Below, one piece after another: positions 34,389-44,559 of a stretch of DNA of 51,263 nucleotides; positions within the stretch are counted from its first letter, which is position 1; the number at the start of each line of letters is the position of its first letter. The position numbers were made by a program, and so were the translations under genes. The notes beneath the pieces were generated by a model, which was given only the letters and a program-made list of their open reading frames with translations, searched no databases and was not told where the DNA came from. The stretch comes from Bradyrhizobium sp. WSM1743 (lineage in GTDB: Bacteria; Pseudomonadota; Alphaproteobacteria; Rhizobiales; Xanthobacteraceae), in NCBI RefSeq assembly GCF_000473065.1, contig NZ_AXAZ01000062.1, positions 203-51,465 of the forward strand. The letters are read 5' to 3'.

Positions 34389-34551
34389 CGTCATTGCGAG
34401 ATTCGCGACCTTGTGCCCCGGACGCAGCGCAGCGCTTCTTCAGCGGTGCGCTGCTGAGCCGGGGCCCATGCGGCAGCGGCTCGCGGAGCGACGCTGGGTC
34501 CCGGCTCTAAGCTGCAACGCTGACGCGTTGCAGCTTGTCCGGGACATGAGA
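34389..34551. repeat. Composite palindromic repeat (families B and E)
   Basis: It begins with the family B left arm CGTCATTGCGAG but lacks the matching right arm. It then runs into a different element with blocks TGCCCCGGACGCAGCGCAGCG, CGCTGCTGAGCCGGGGCCC, GGGTCCCGGCTC and a GCTGCAACGCTGACGCGTTGCAGC hairpin. It ends CTTGTCCGGGACATGAG. It lies between the convergent SDR and MFS genes. Confidence 0.75.
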
Positions 34552-34558
34552 CCTTCCC

Positions 34559-35796
34559 CTACTCCAAGCTCTCCACCTGGCGCAGGGTCGGAAACAGCTT
34601 CATCCACAACAGCGCCACCGCAACCGTGCAGACGCCGCCGAAGACGGCGGCCGGCATCGCGCCGAGCAGCGCGGCCGTGAGGCCACTCTCGAACTGGCCG
34701 AGCTGGTTCGAGGCGTTGATGAAGAGGAAGTTGACTGCGCCGACCCGGCCGCGCATCTCGTCGGGAGTGGACAGCTGCACCAGCGAGAAGCGGATCACGA
34801 CGCTGATCGTATCGGCCGCACCGAGCACGGCGAGCGACAGCACCGACAGCCACATCCACGACGACAGCGCGAACACGATTGTGGCGAGGCCGAACACGAT
34901 CACCGCCTGGAACATGCGCAGGCCCACATGCCTGGAGATGGCGTAGCGCGCCAGCACCATGGTCATCAGGAGCGCACCGACCGCCGGCGCGGCACGCAGC
35001 ACGCCGAGGCCCACCGGGCCGGTCTGGAGGATGTCGCGGGCATAGATCGGCAACAGCGCGGTGACGCCGCCGAACAGCACGGCGAACAGGTCGAGCGAGA
35101 TGGTGCCCAGGATCGCGGGGTTACCGCGAATGAAGCGGACGCCGGCAAAGATATTGTCCGAGTTCGTCCCCACCTTTACGATCGCCTGCGAGCGCGGGCG
35201 GATGAAGCCGGTCAAAATCATCCCCAAAACCCAGAACAGCACCATCACGGCGTAGGCAAGGTGCGGGGCGACCGCATAGGCGAAGCCGCCGAGCGCCGGC
35301 CCCGTGATGGTCGCGACCTGCGCCGCGCCGCTGGAGATGGCCGTGGCACGCTGCAGCGATCCTTGCGGTGCAATCAGCGGCAACAACGCCGCCGTTGTCG
35401 GGCTCTCGAACGCGCCGGCAATGCCGAGCACGAACGTCGCGATGAAGATCTGCACCTCGCCGACCGCGCCGAGATAGGTGATGATTGCGAGATAGAGCGC
35501 GGTCGCGGCTTCCGCGAGCTGGCAGAGCTGGACCACGCGCTTGCGCTCGTAGCGGTCGGCGGCGTGGCCGGCGACGAACACAAGCAGCGCGGTGGGTAGG
35601 AACTGCACGAGGCCAACCATGCCGAGGTGAACGCCGAGCCGGTGAGGTCGTAGATCTGCCAGCCGATTGCGACCGCCGCGATCTGGCTGGAAAAGCGCGA
35701 CAGGCTGCGGGAGAGCAGGAAGAACAGGAAGGCGCGGTGGCCGAGCAGCGAGCCGGCGCTGACCGGCGGATTTTCGGATATTGACTGCTCTGGCAT
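34559..35796 (-). pseudogene. MFS transporter, frameshifted
   Basis: The protein begins at 35796 (MPEQSISENPPVSAG), reads through AFLFFLLSRSLSRFSSQIAA and IGWQIYDLTGSAFT, and then changes frame at about 35624-35630. After that, LGMVGLVQFLPTALLV and AADRYERKRVVQ continue a normal 12-helix MFS protein to 34559. Adding one G in the plus-strand run GAGGTG restores a single protein of about 412 residues. It resembles the MFS_3/enterobactin-exporter type group (LPLIAPQGSLQRATAISS). It may be a real pseudogene or an indel error in the assembly. It is divergent from the nucleoside transporter gene. Confidence 0.82.
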
Positions 35797-35954
35797 CGCC
35801 GCTTCGGTCACCTCGGACTGTCCGCCCCTTGATCTCGATGGCCTCCGCGTGGCTGAGACGGGTCCGCTTGTCAACAATGGGACACTTCCGTGGCCTGTCG
35901 GCATTGCCTTTGCAATGCACACGCGGCCATAATCATTGAGGGTTTGGGGACATC

Positions 35955-37205
35955 ATGCTTCGGCTGCAATCGGCACTCGGCATTTTCGCATTGCTGCTGA
36001 TCGCCTTCGCGCTGGCGGAGAATCGCCGTGCGGTCTCGCTGCGCCAGGCGGCGATCGGCCTCGCCGCGACCTTCGCCACCGCGGTCGTGCTGTTGAAGCT
36101 GCCGGTCGTCGCCCATGCCTTCGGCACCATCAACGACGCGGTCGGAGCTATCTCGGCGGCCTCCCGCGCCGGCTCCGCCTTCGTGTTCGGCTATGTGGGC
36201 GGCGGCCCCTTGCCGTTCGATCTGAAGGTGCCGGGCGCGGACTTCATCCTGGCGTTCCAGGCATTGCCGATCGTGCTGGTCATGAGCGTGCTGACGACGC
36301 TGTTGTTCTATTGGCGCGTGCTGCCGCCGATCGTGCGCGGCATGGCCTGGCTGCTCGAACGTACGTTAGGGGTCGGCGGTGCCGTCGGGCTGTCGACGGC
36401 CGCCAACATCTTCCTCGGCATGGTCGAGGCGCCGCTGTTCGTGCGGCCGTATCTGGCACAGATGACCCGCAGCGAATTATTTCTGGTGATGACCGGCGGC
36501 ATGGCCGGCATCGCCGGCACGGTGCTGGTGCTCTATGCGACGTTGCTGGCGCCGCTCATCCCCGACGCGGCCGCGCATTTCGTGATCGCATCCGTGCTGG
36601 GCGCGCCGGCTGCGATCCTGGTCAGCCTGATCATGGTGCCCGAGACCTCCGACAAGCGCACCGGCGGCTCGCTGGAGGATCCGGAGATGGAAGTCTCCAG
36701 CACGATGGACGCCATCGTGAAGGGCACCACCGCAGGCCTCGAATTGCTGCTCAACATCGTCGCCATGCTGCTGGTGCTGGTGGCGCTGGTCTACCTCGTC
36801 AATGCCATCCTCGGCCTCCTGCCAAGCATCGGCGGCGCCGCGATCTCGCTGCAGCGCTTGCTGGGCCTCTTGATGGCGCCGGTGTGCTGGCTGATGGGAT
36901 TGCCGTGGGATCAGGCGGTGACGGCCGGCAGCCTGATGGGCACCAAGACCGTGCTCAACGAATTGATCGCCTATGTCGACTTCTCGAAACTGCCACCTGA
37001 TGCGCTCGATCCGCGCTCGCGCCTGATCATGCTCTACGCCATGTGCGGCTTCGCCAATTTCGCCAGCCTCGGCATCATGATCGGCGGCCTGGGCGTGATG
37101 GCGCCGGAACGGCGCGGGGAGATCAACGCGCTTGGGCTGAAGTCGATCGTATCGGGAACGCTGACCACGTGTTTGATGGGGGCGGTGGTGGGGGTGTTGG
37201 CGTAG
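35955..37205 (+). CDS. Concentrative nucleoside transporter (NupC/CNT)
   Basis: This 416-residue membrane protein of the CNT family has an N-terminal domain with FGYVGGGPLPFD. The Gate domain NIFLGMVEAPLFVRPYL carries the nucleoside-site Glu in MVEAP, and MTGGMAGIAGTVLVLYA follows. The late motif LMGTKTVLNELIAY is also characteristic of CNT proteins, as is FANFASLGIMIGGLG. It imports nucleosides with Na+ or H+. It is divergent from the broken MFS gene, with 158 bases between the starts. Confidence 0.92.
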   Translation: MLRLQSALGIFALLLIAFALAENRRAVSLRQAAIGLAATFATAVVLLKLPVVAHAFGTINDAVGAISAASRAGSAFVFGYVGGGPLPFDLKVPGADFILAFQALPIVLVMSVLTTLLFYWRVLPPIVRGMAWLLERTLGVGGAVGLSTAANIFLGMVEAPLFVRPYLAQMTRSELFLVMTGGMAGIAGTVLVLYATLLAPLIPDAAAHFVIASVLGAPAAILVSLIMVPETSDKRTGGSLEDPEMEVSSTMDAIVKGTTAGLELLLNIVAMLLVLVALVYLVNAILGLLPSIGGAAISLQRLLGLLMAPVCWLMGLPWDQAVTAGSLMGTKTVLNELIAYVDFSKLPPDALDPRSRLIMLYAMCGFANFASLGIMIGGLGVMAPERRGEINALGLKSIVSGTLTTCLMGAVVGVLA

Positions 37206-37219
37206 GCTCTCTCCACACC

Positions 37220-37300
37220 CGTCATTGCGAGCAAAGCGAAGCAATCCAGGAAGTATCCTCGGAGACAGTCTGGATTGCTTCGCTTCGCTCGCAATGACGG
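37220..37300. repeat. Family B palindromic repeat (basic form)
   Basis: Arms CGTCATTGCGAGCAAAGCGAAGCAATCCAG and its complement (CTGGATTGCTTCGCTTCGCTCGCAATGACGG) flank a short spacer. It separates the convergent nucleoside transporter and rhomboid genes and could end transcription from both sides. It is the reference form for the module insertion seen at 18631. Confidence 0.92.
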
Positions 37301-37317
37301 CGGACAGAGTCTACGCC

Positions 37318-38534
37318 TCAACCGCACAGCTTCGACTTCTGCAAAATGCGACGCACCTCAGCCAGCTTGGCACGGCACGGCTCGGCCGCCATGGCCTTCG
37401 CCTCGCTGGTTCGTCCTTGCGCCCACAGCAACACCGCCATCAAGCCCTGCGCCCGGAGCGCACCGGTCCGCCCGCCACATCCGAGGCTGCGAGCGACATG
37501 GCCGTTCGCGCTTCCGTTTCGGCGGCACGGAGGTTCGCTTGTTCCAGGAAGAAGACCGCACGGTACACATGAGCCCGCGCGTCTTTGGGGTAGCGGGTGA
37601 CGAGGTCGAAAGACCGGCTGACCATCTCGTCGGCCTTCGCCGGCACTTCCGACGCGCGGATATAGTGCACGGCATCGGCCATGTAGGACGAATAATGAGC
37701 GGCGGCGAAGCCGGCGCAGATCAGAGATCCGAGGGATCCTGCGAGCAACGTCATGCTCGCGCTCCGCGGCAGGCTGTCATAGGACCAGAAGGCGAGCCAG
37801 GGCATGACGGCAAGCGCGGCGCCGGCCACCGCACCACCTGCATGGGCGTAATAGTTGACATTGCCCGAGGCACCAAAAGCAAGCGGCAGCAGCGCGGGAA
37901 CACCGAAGAAGAGCGACGTCTTCAGTCTCGATATGGTTTGATCGGCGTCCGCTTCGGGATCGAAGCTCGCGACGAACAGCGCGGCGATGAGCCCGGTAAT
38001 GGCGCCGGACGCACCGACGCCCACTGTGCCGGGGCCATTGCCCAGCAGCGAGCCAGCTTCCCCGGCCAGTGCGCTGGCAACGAAGATCAATGCAAACCAG
38101 CCACGGCCGATCAGAGACTCTAGCCTGACGCCGACGATGAACAGTCCAACGCAGTTGCTTACGAGGTGCCACCCGCTGCCATGCAGAAGCGGCGCAAGGC
38201 CAATCCGCCACCACTCTCCCCTTCCGACAACGAGATCGTAGCCGGACGCGCCCTGAGCGATCAGCGAGCGGACATCGAGGTCGCCGTCTCGCGCAATGTC
38301 GATGGCCAGACTGCGTTGCAGAGCGAAGATCAGGAGCAGACCAAAAATCAGGCCAATGGTAAGGAAGGGGATATCGGCCAGGAGCTTGTTGTCGCCAAAA
38401 AGCGTCCCCTCACTGGACAAGGGTTCAGCGCGGTCGCGCACGACCGCTGGAGCGATCGGCGCGGCGACGGGTTGAAACGATGCTCTTGGAGGTGGCGCTA
38501 CGGTGCCGCGTCGGCCAAAAGTGTTGGTCGCCAT
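37318..38534 (-). pseudogene. Rhomboid family intramembrane protease, C-terminus frameshifted
   Basis: The N-terminal 360 residues read in one frame from ATG 38534. A proline-rich cytoplasmic leader precedes six helices with the rhomboid core HGSGWHLVSN (His118, His123, Asn127), catalytic Ser176 in GASGAITG and His231 in NYYAHAGG. After TAMSLAASDVAGG the frame closes at 37440. The normal end, LRAQGLMAVLLWAQGRTSEA to KSKLCG, continues in another frame to 37318. One base appears to be missing at about 37460-37475. The catalytic part is complete, so the protein may work, with only the helical, TPR-like C-terminal tail affected. This could also be an assembly indel. Confidence 0.85.
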
Positions 38535-38687
38535 GAAAGCATTCTCGCGTTGTCACAGCTTTGAGTTGACGCGAGAGGTATTTTCGACTGGTTAGCGCCA
38601 CCTTGCGGGGCGGCTGAAATCAACCCGATTGCTGACCGCCCGGTTTCGCGGACCGACCGCATTTTAGCGATCGTGTGTCGTGATGCC

Positions 38688-38801
38688 GTAGCCCGGATGG
38701 AGCCAACGGGTCGGCGCGAAGCGTCGCCCGATGACAGGCTCCGCGCAATCCGGGGCCACCTTCTCCGCGGAGAGATTTCACTTGCGCTCCATCCGGGCTA
38801 C
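38688..38801. repeat. Family C palindromic repeat carrying the 43-nt module
   Basis: Outer arms are GTAGCCCGGATGGAG and CTCCATCCGGGCTAC. A 43-base module (38703-38745) lies in the left arm, between GAG and CAATCCGGG. It is 40/43 identical to the one in the family B repeat at 18643-18685. It sits between the divergent rhomboid gene and the cupin gene's 3' end. Confidence 0.92.
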
Positions 38802-38819
38802 AAGCACGCGAGCGAGCGC

Positions 38820-39347
38820 TTACGCCTTGAGCTCCACCGTCTTGAATTCCGCCGGCAGGATCACCTCCAGCAGCTCCACGTCGTCCGAATAATCCAGGAT
38901 CATGTGCTTGATCTTCGGCGGCTGGGTCCAGGCGCTGCCTTGCTTCATCAAGGTCTCGCCCTGCCCGTCCATATAGGTCTTCACCCACCCCTTGAGCACG
39001 TAGACCATTTGGAATTCGACATCGTGATAGTGGAGCTTGGAAACCTCGGCCGGGTTGCAGGGGCCTTGCAAGCGGATCACATGCGCCTGTGCGAGGCCAT
39101 GGGTCGCCTCGGCGATGCCGAGATCGCGATACTTGGCATAGGCACGCAGGCCGTCGGACTTGAAGTCTTCCTCACGGTGATGGCTGATGGCGATGCGCTG
39201 CTTCGGCCGCGCGGGCTTCTTCGGAGCGACGGTGCGCGCCTTCGCCTTCACCGCCTTGCGCGCCGAGGATCGCGCCGCCGCCTTGGCGCCGCTCCGCTTC
39301 TTCACTGCGGTCTTCATTGCGGGCCTTGATGCCTTTTGCTTGGCCAT
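38820..39347 (-). CDS. Cupin domain protein with histone H1-like N-terminal tail
   Basis: This 175-residue protein starts at ATG 39347, which has GGGAGG as RBS. Residues 1-55 are a Lys/Ala/Arg-rich disordered tail (KKRSGAKAAARSSARKAVKA) like bacterial histone H1-type or AlgP tails. Residues 70-175 form a single cupin barrel: HVIRLQGPCNPAEVSKLHYHDVEFQMVYVLKG supplies His-X-His and Glu/Gln metal ligands, and IKHMILDYSDD supplies the last His. Cupins of this small type bind ligands or do simple isomerase or dioxygenase chemistry. The basic tail suggests contact with DNA or RNA, but this is inference. No linked pathway gene is seen. Confidence 0.85.
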   Translation of the reverse strand: MAKQKASRPAMKTAVKKRSGAKAAARSSARKAVKAKARTVAPKKPARPKQRIAISHHREEDFKSDGLRAYAKYRDLGIAEATHGLAQAHVIRLQGPCNPAEVSKLHYHDVEFQMVYVLKGWVKTYMDGQGETLMKQGSAWTQPPKIKHMILDYSDDVELLEVILPAEFKTVELKA

Positions 39348-39564
39348 TGTCTGCCTCCCTGATCTGAACCGGCCCCGTCGCACGGGTATGACCCGAAGGG
39401 CAGATTACCCAGTCCCGGGCGAAGCAGCAATTGCGGAGCTTAGACCAGTCACGCGATTACCGATTGGTCGTAGCTTGTCCCAAGCTGTCGTGGCGGACGG
39501 CCATCGTCTCGTCTTCGTTCTCTCCCTGAATTAATCTCGCCGGGAGATCTGGGGGAATTGATTC

Positions 39565-41694
39565 ATGGGCAACAGCGTCGGTCAGCGTGCATTTCAAAAT
39601 GCCCGGCTCCAGAAACGGCAAAAGGCCGAAGTGCTGCCATTGCTCGGGCAAGCGCTCGAGTTGCACAAGAAGGGGCGCCTCCCCGAGGCCAAGGCTGCCT
39701 ATCGCCAACTCCTGCAGATCGCCCCCAACCAATTCATCGCGCTGCATATGCTCGGCGCCTTGGACTCTGATGCCAAGAACTATCAGCAGGCCGAAATCCT
39801 GCTGAGCCGAGCGGTTGCCGTGGATCCGCGATCCGCCGAAGCTCACATGAGCCTGGGCGTCGCGCTGAACGGGCTGAAACGTCACGATGAGGCCCGCGAG
39901 GTTTACCGAAAAGCCCTGGCCTTGCGGCCCAACTACGCCCTGGCCCTGTCCAATCTCGGTAACGCGAGCGCGGCCCTTGATCTGCACCTGGACGCGCTCG
40001 AGAGCTACGATCGGGCGCTCGCAATCGACGGAAACCTAGCCGAAGCCCACAACGGCCGCGGCTCCGCGCTCTGCCGTCTGCGCAACTATGACGAGGCGCT
40101 CGCAAGCCTGAACCGCGCGCTCGCGATCAAGCCCGACTATGCCGCGGCACTGGCGAACCGCGCCGTTGCACTACGGGAGCTTCAGCGATTTGATGAGGCC
40201 ATGGCGGATTGTAATCGGGCAATCGCCCTGGCACCCGATGACGTGAATGGGTGGCTCTGGCGCGCCAATGTCTTGCTCCAGACCCAGCAGATTGCCCAAG
40301 CCTTGCCCGATTGCGAGAAGGCTCTCGCGATCGCGCCCGATTCTGATCAAGCTCACTTGGTATCCGGCCTTTGCCTCGCCGGACTTGGCCGGGTCAATGA
40401 GGCCCTCGCCAGTTTCGACAGAGCCCTCGACATCCGGCCTGACCTTCAGAGCGCGATCTCCAGCAAGATATTCACGCTCGATTTTGTAGCGGACGCCAGC
40501 GTTGAACGGCATCAGCAAGCGCGTCGCGTGTGGTGGGAGCGGATCGGGGCGAAAATCGCTTCCGAAGCGGCGGCACCGCATGACAACAGCCGCGATCCGG
40601 ATCGCCGTCTTGTGCTTGGCTACGTCTCGTCGGACTTCAACGCGCATTCGGCCGCGTTCATTTTCAAGCCGGTCCTGCAACACCATGACCGGGCGCAATT
40701 CGAGATCGTTTGCTACTCGTGTTCGTCGAAAGTGGACGGGACGACACGCGAGTTTCAAGGGATCGCGGATCGCTGGCGTGACGCCTCGCAATGGACCGAC
40801 GATCGCCTCGCCGCTCAGATTCGCGCCGATCGCGTCGATATCCTGATCGATCTGTCCGGCCATACCCGAGGAAACCGCCTCGGCGTGTTTGCGCGCAAGC
40901 CGGCACCGATCCAGGCGCACGGCTGGGGCCACGGCACCGGCACCGGGCTGCCAACGATCGATTATCTGTTCTCGGATCCCGTGGCGATTCCTTTGTCGGT
41001 TCGGCATCTGTTTGCGGAGACCGTTGTCGACCTGCCGTGCTTCGTGACGCTGACGCCTCTGCCGGCAGGCATTGCGCGGGCGGAGGCGCCGGCTCTCTCG
41101 AACGGCTTCGTCACGTTCGGTGTCTTCAACCGCATCAGCAAGATCTCGGACGAGGCCGCGGCAGTCTGGTCCAGGATCCTCGAGCGGGTGCCGGGCTCGC
41201 GACTGCTGATCAAGGATGTTGCGCTCGACGATCAACTGGTCCGCGACAAGCTGCTGGCGCGATTTGCGGCTTGCCGATTGCCGATCGAACGCGTCGATCT
41301 GCTCGGAGCCACCTTGCGGGACGAGCATCTGGCATCGTTCAATTGTATCGATATTGCCCTCGACCCGTTCCCACAGAATGGCGGCGTCAGCACATGGGAA
41401 GCCCTGCAGATGGGCGTGCCCGTGGTGGCGAGGCTCGGGAACAGTCTGCCCAGCCGTGCCGCCGGCGCCATCCTCACCGCGCTTGGCCTGCCGGACTGGG
41501 TCGCCGACAGCGAGGAGGCATATGTCGAGATCGCAGCCGGCCGTGCGGCTGAGATCGGCGAGCTCGACAAGTTACGCCGCGAACTGCCCGGACGGATCGG
41601 CGCCGCGGCCGCCGGCAACCCTGTCTCATATGCGCGAGCGGTGGACGACGCCTATCGCGCGATGTGGACACGCTATTGCAACGGCGGCGTCTGA
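39565..41694 (+). CDS. TPR and O-GlcNAc transferase-like (GT41) protein
   Basis: This 709-residue protein has about nine to ten tetratricopeptide repeats at residues 25-330, such as SNLGNASAALDLHLDALESYDRAL. They are followed by a GT41 (SPINDLY/OGT) catalytic domain. Catalytic landmarks are LGYVSSDFNAHSAAF (His base region), IDLSGHTRGNRLGVFARKPAPIQ, HGTGTGLPTIDYLFSD and RLLIKD (UDP phosphate Lys). The DPFPQNGGVSTWEALQMGVPVV block contacts UDP. It probably adds a sugar to Ser/Thr of partner proteins in the cytoplasm; donor sugar and targets are unknown. It stands as a single gene. Confidence 0.92.
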   Translation: MGNSVGQRAFQNARLQKRQKAEVLPLLGQALELHKKGRLPEAKAAYRQLLQIAPNQFIALHMLGALDSDAKNYQQAEILLSRAVAVDPRSAEAHMSLGVALNGLKRHDEAREVYRKALALRPNYALALSNLGNASAALDLHLDALESYDRALAIDGNLAEAHNGRGSALCRLRNYDEALASLNRALAIKPDYAAALANRAVALRELQRFDEAMADCNRAIALAPDDVNGWLWRANVLLQTQQIAQALPDCEKALAIAPDSDQAHLVSGLCLAGLGRVNEALASFDRALDIRPDLQSAISSKIFTLDFVADASVERHQQARRVWWERIGAKIASEAAAPHDNSRDPDRRLVLGYVSSDFNAHSAAFIFKPVLQHHDRAQFEIVCYSCSSKVDGTTREFQGIADRWRDASQWTDDRLAAQIRADRVDILIDLSGHTRGNRLGVFARKPAPIQAHGWGHGTGTGLPTIDYLFSDPVAIPLSVRHLFAETVVDLPCFVTLTPLPAGIARAEAPALSNGFVTFGVFNRISKISDEAAAVWSRILERVPGSRLLIKDVALDDQLVRDKLLARFAACRLPIERVDLLGATLRDEHLASFNCIDIALDPFPQNGGVSTWEALQMGVPVVARLGNSLPSRAAGAILTALGLPDWVADSEEAYVEIAAGRAAEIGELDKLRRELPGRIGAAAAGNPVSYARAVDDAYRAMWTRYCNGGV

Positions 41695-41701
41695 TCTCTG
41701 C

Positions 41702-41989
41702 TCAATGCAGCCGGAACACGCCGTCGACGGCGCGCAGCTCGGCCGGCTTGATCAGCTTGGAATGCGCCACGGTGACCGAATGGAGGGGGCCATCGAGCTT
41801 CTCCTGCCAGAACGCCAGGAAATCGGTCAGCGCCGGAAATTTCGGAAACATGTCGTAGTTCTGCCAGACGTAGGTCTGAAGCAGCGAGGGATGATCCGGC
41901 ATCCGGTATAGAATTTGTGCCGTCGTCAGCCCGTAGCCCAGCATCTGTTTCCGGAAGTCCTCGGAAACGCCCCCAACGCGCAGTCCCAT
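41702..41989 (-). CDS. usg: Usg family protein
   Basis: This is a 95-residue protein. LTTAQILYRMPDHPSLLQTY, VWQNYDMFPKFPAL and the C-terminal HSVTVAHSKLIKPAEL match the alphaproteobacterial Usg family, named from the gene upstream of trpF in Caulobacter; its biochemical role is unknown. The ATG at 41989 is chosen because a strong GGAGG lies 5-6 bases before it. An upstream in-frame start at 42091 would add 34 residues without similarity. It is convergent with the TPR gene, 7 bases away. Confidence 0.88.
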   Translation of the reverse strand: MGLRVGGVSEDFRKQMLGYGLTTAQILYRMPDHPSLLQTYVWQNYDMFPKFPALTDFLAFWQEKLDGPLHSVTVAHSKLIKPAELRAVDGVFRLH

Positions 41990-42091
41990 GCCAAACCTCC
42001 TTTGCAGGAGCGCATACAGGGGGTGGCTTGATGGGTGCCCCGGGAGCCACCCGATGCGCTCACATGAGAGAAATGTGACGCAAACTGACAA

Positions 42092-42246
42092 CCCATCTCA
42101 AGCCCAAAAGTTTAACAAGCTGTTGAAATTCAATGCGTTAGCAGCAGACACGTCTCCGTGCTAATACGGCCTCGGGTGCTGGTTAACGATGGCAAAGAGT
42201 TTCTGGCAGTCCGCGCTTTCGGATGCTAATTTTTCTGCTACAAACC
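42092..42246. other. Upstream region of groESL
   Basis: These bases lie between the usg start region and the groESL promoter. They are relatively AT-rich (for example near 42100-42140) and may carry the usg promoter and upstream groESL elements. No further gene is seen. Confidence 0.4.
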
Positions 42247-42275
42247 CTTGCCCCCGCAAAATTCCTGTCCTATTT
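42247..42275 (+). promoter_or_regulatory. Candidate sigma-32 (RpoH) promoter of groESL
   Basis: CTTG at 42247-42250 followed after 18 bases by CCTATTT at 42269-42275 fits the alphaproteobacterial heat-shock promoter pattern (CTTG ... CYTAT-T). It lies about 86 bases before the groES start and just upstream of the CIRCE element. The exact transcription start is not known. Confidence 0.6.
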
Positions 42276-42289
42276 CAGCCTCGCTCGTG

Positions 42290-42316
42290 CTAGCACTCGC
42301 GGGCAACGACTGCTAA
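42290..42316 (+). promoter_or_regulatory. CIRCE operator (HrcA binding site)
   Basis: CTAGCACTC, nine bases, GACTGCTAA: this is the CIRCE inverted repeat (consensus TTAGCACTC-N9-GAGTGCTAA) with small deviations. It would let HrcA repress groESL. It lies downstream of the predicted -10 region, as is common for CIRCE sites. Confidence 0.9.
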
Positions 42317-42360
42317 CAATCTCAAAATCCTCAACTCGTGCAACTGCTTAGGAGGACTGC

Positions 42361-42675
42361 ATGAAATTCCGTCCGCTTCACGACCGCGTCGTGGTCAAGC
42401 GCATCGACGCAGAAGAGAAGACCGCTGGCGGCATCATCATTCCCGACACTGCCAAGGAAAAGCCCTCCCAGGGCGAAGTCGTCGCCGTCGGCCCCGGTGG
42501 CCGCGACGAGTCCGGCAAGCTGATCCCGATCGACCTCAAGGTCGGCGACCGCGTGCTGTTCGGCAAGTGGTCCGGCACCGAGGTCAAGATCGACGGCCAG
42601 GACCTGCTGATCATGAAGGAGAGCGACGTGATGGGCGTTCTCGAGGTCAGCGAGTCCAAGAAGAAGGCGGCTTAA
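42361..42675 (+). CDS. groES: Co-chaperonin GroES
   Basis: This 104-residue protein starts MKFRPLHDRVVVKRIDAEEK. It has the mobile loop AGGIIIPDTAKEKPSQGEV that binds GroEL and the roof segment GDRVLFGKWSGTEVKIDGQD. It caps the GroEL ring during ATP-driven folding of cytoplasmic proteins. AGGAGG lies 5 bases upstream. It is the first gene of the groES-groEL operon, controlled by CIRCE and probably an RpoH promoter. Rhizobia often have several groESL copies; the CIRCE site marks this as an HrcA-controlled one. Confidence 0.98.
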   Translation: MKFRPLHDRVVVKRIDAEEKTAGGIIIPDTAKEKPSQGEVVAVGPGGRDESGKLIPIDLKVGDRVLFGKWSGTEVKIDGQDLLIMKESDVMGVLEVSESKKKAA

Positions 42676-42723
42676 GAGCCCCCTCTCCTCCCTCCAGTCA
42701 AACATCCTCAAGGAAAATTCCAG

Positions 42724-44364
<1,641 letters not shown>

Positions 44365-44390
44365 GGTCCAGTCACCTCAAAGGACTACGA

Positions 44391-44419
44391 AACCCCGGCA
44401 GCGATGCCGGGGTTTTTGT
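44391..44419 (+). terminator. Rho-independent terminator of groESL
   Basis: AACCCCGGCA-GCGA-TGCCGGGG followed by TTTTTGTT forms a perfect 8-bp GC stem with a U tract, 27 bases after the groEL stop. Confidence 0.93.
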
Positions 44420-44451
44420 TTGGGGCGAACGCTCTCGCGGAACGACAGCCT

Positions 44452-44540
44452 GTAGCACGGATGGAGCGCAGCGCAATCCGGGACATCTCGTGCGACGCAG
44501 GCAGTCGTCCCGGATTACGCTTACGCTCCATCCGGGCTAC
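44452..44540. repeat. Family C palindromic repeat (basic form)
   Basis: The left arm GTAGCACGGATGGAGCGCAGCGCAATCCGGGA is mirrored by TCCCGGATTACGCTTACGCTCCATCCGGGCTAC. It lies between the groEL terminator and the lepB 3' end. It is the reference form for the module insertion at 38688. Confidence 0.92.
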
Positions 44541-44559
44541 GAACCTTCGTCATCCTGCC

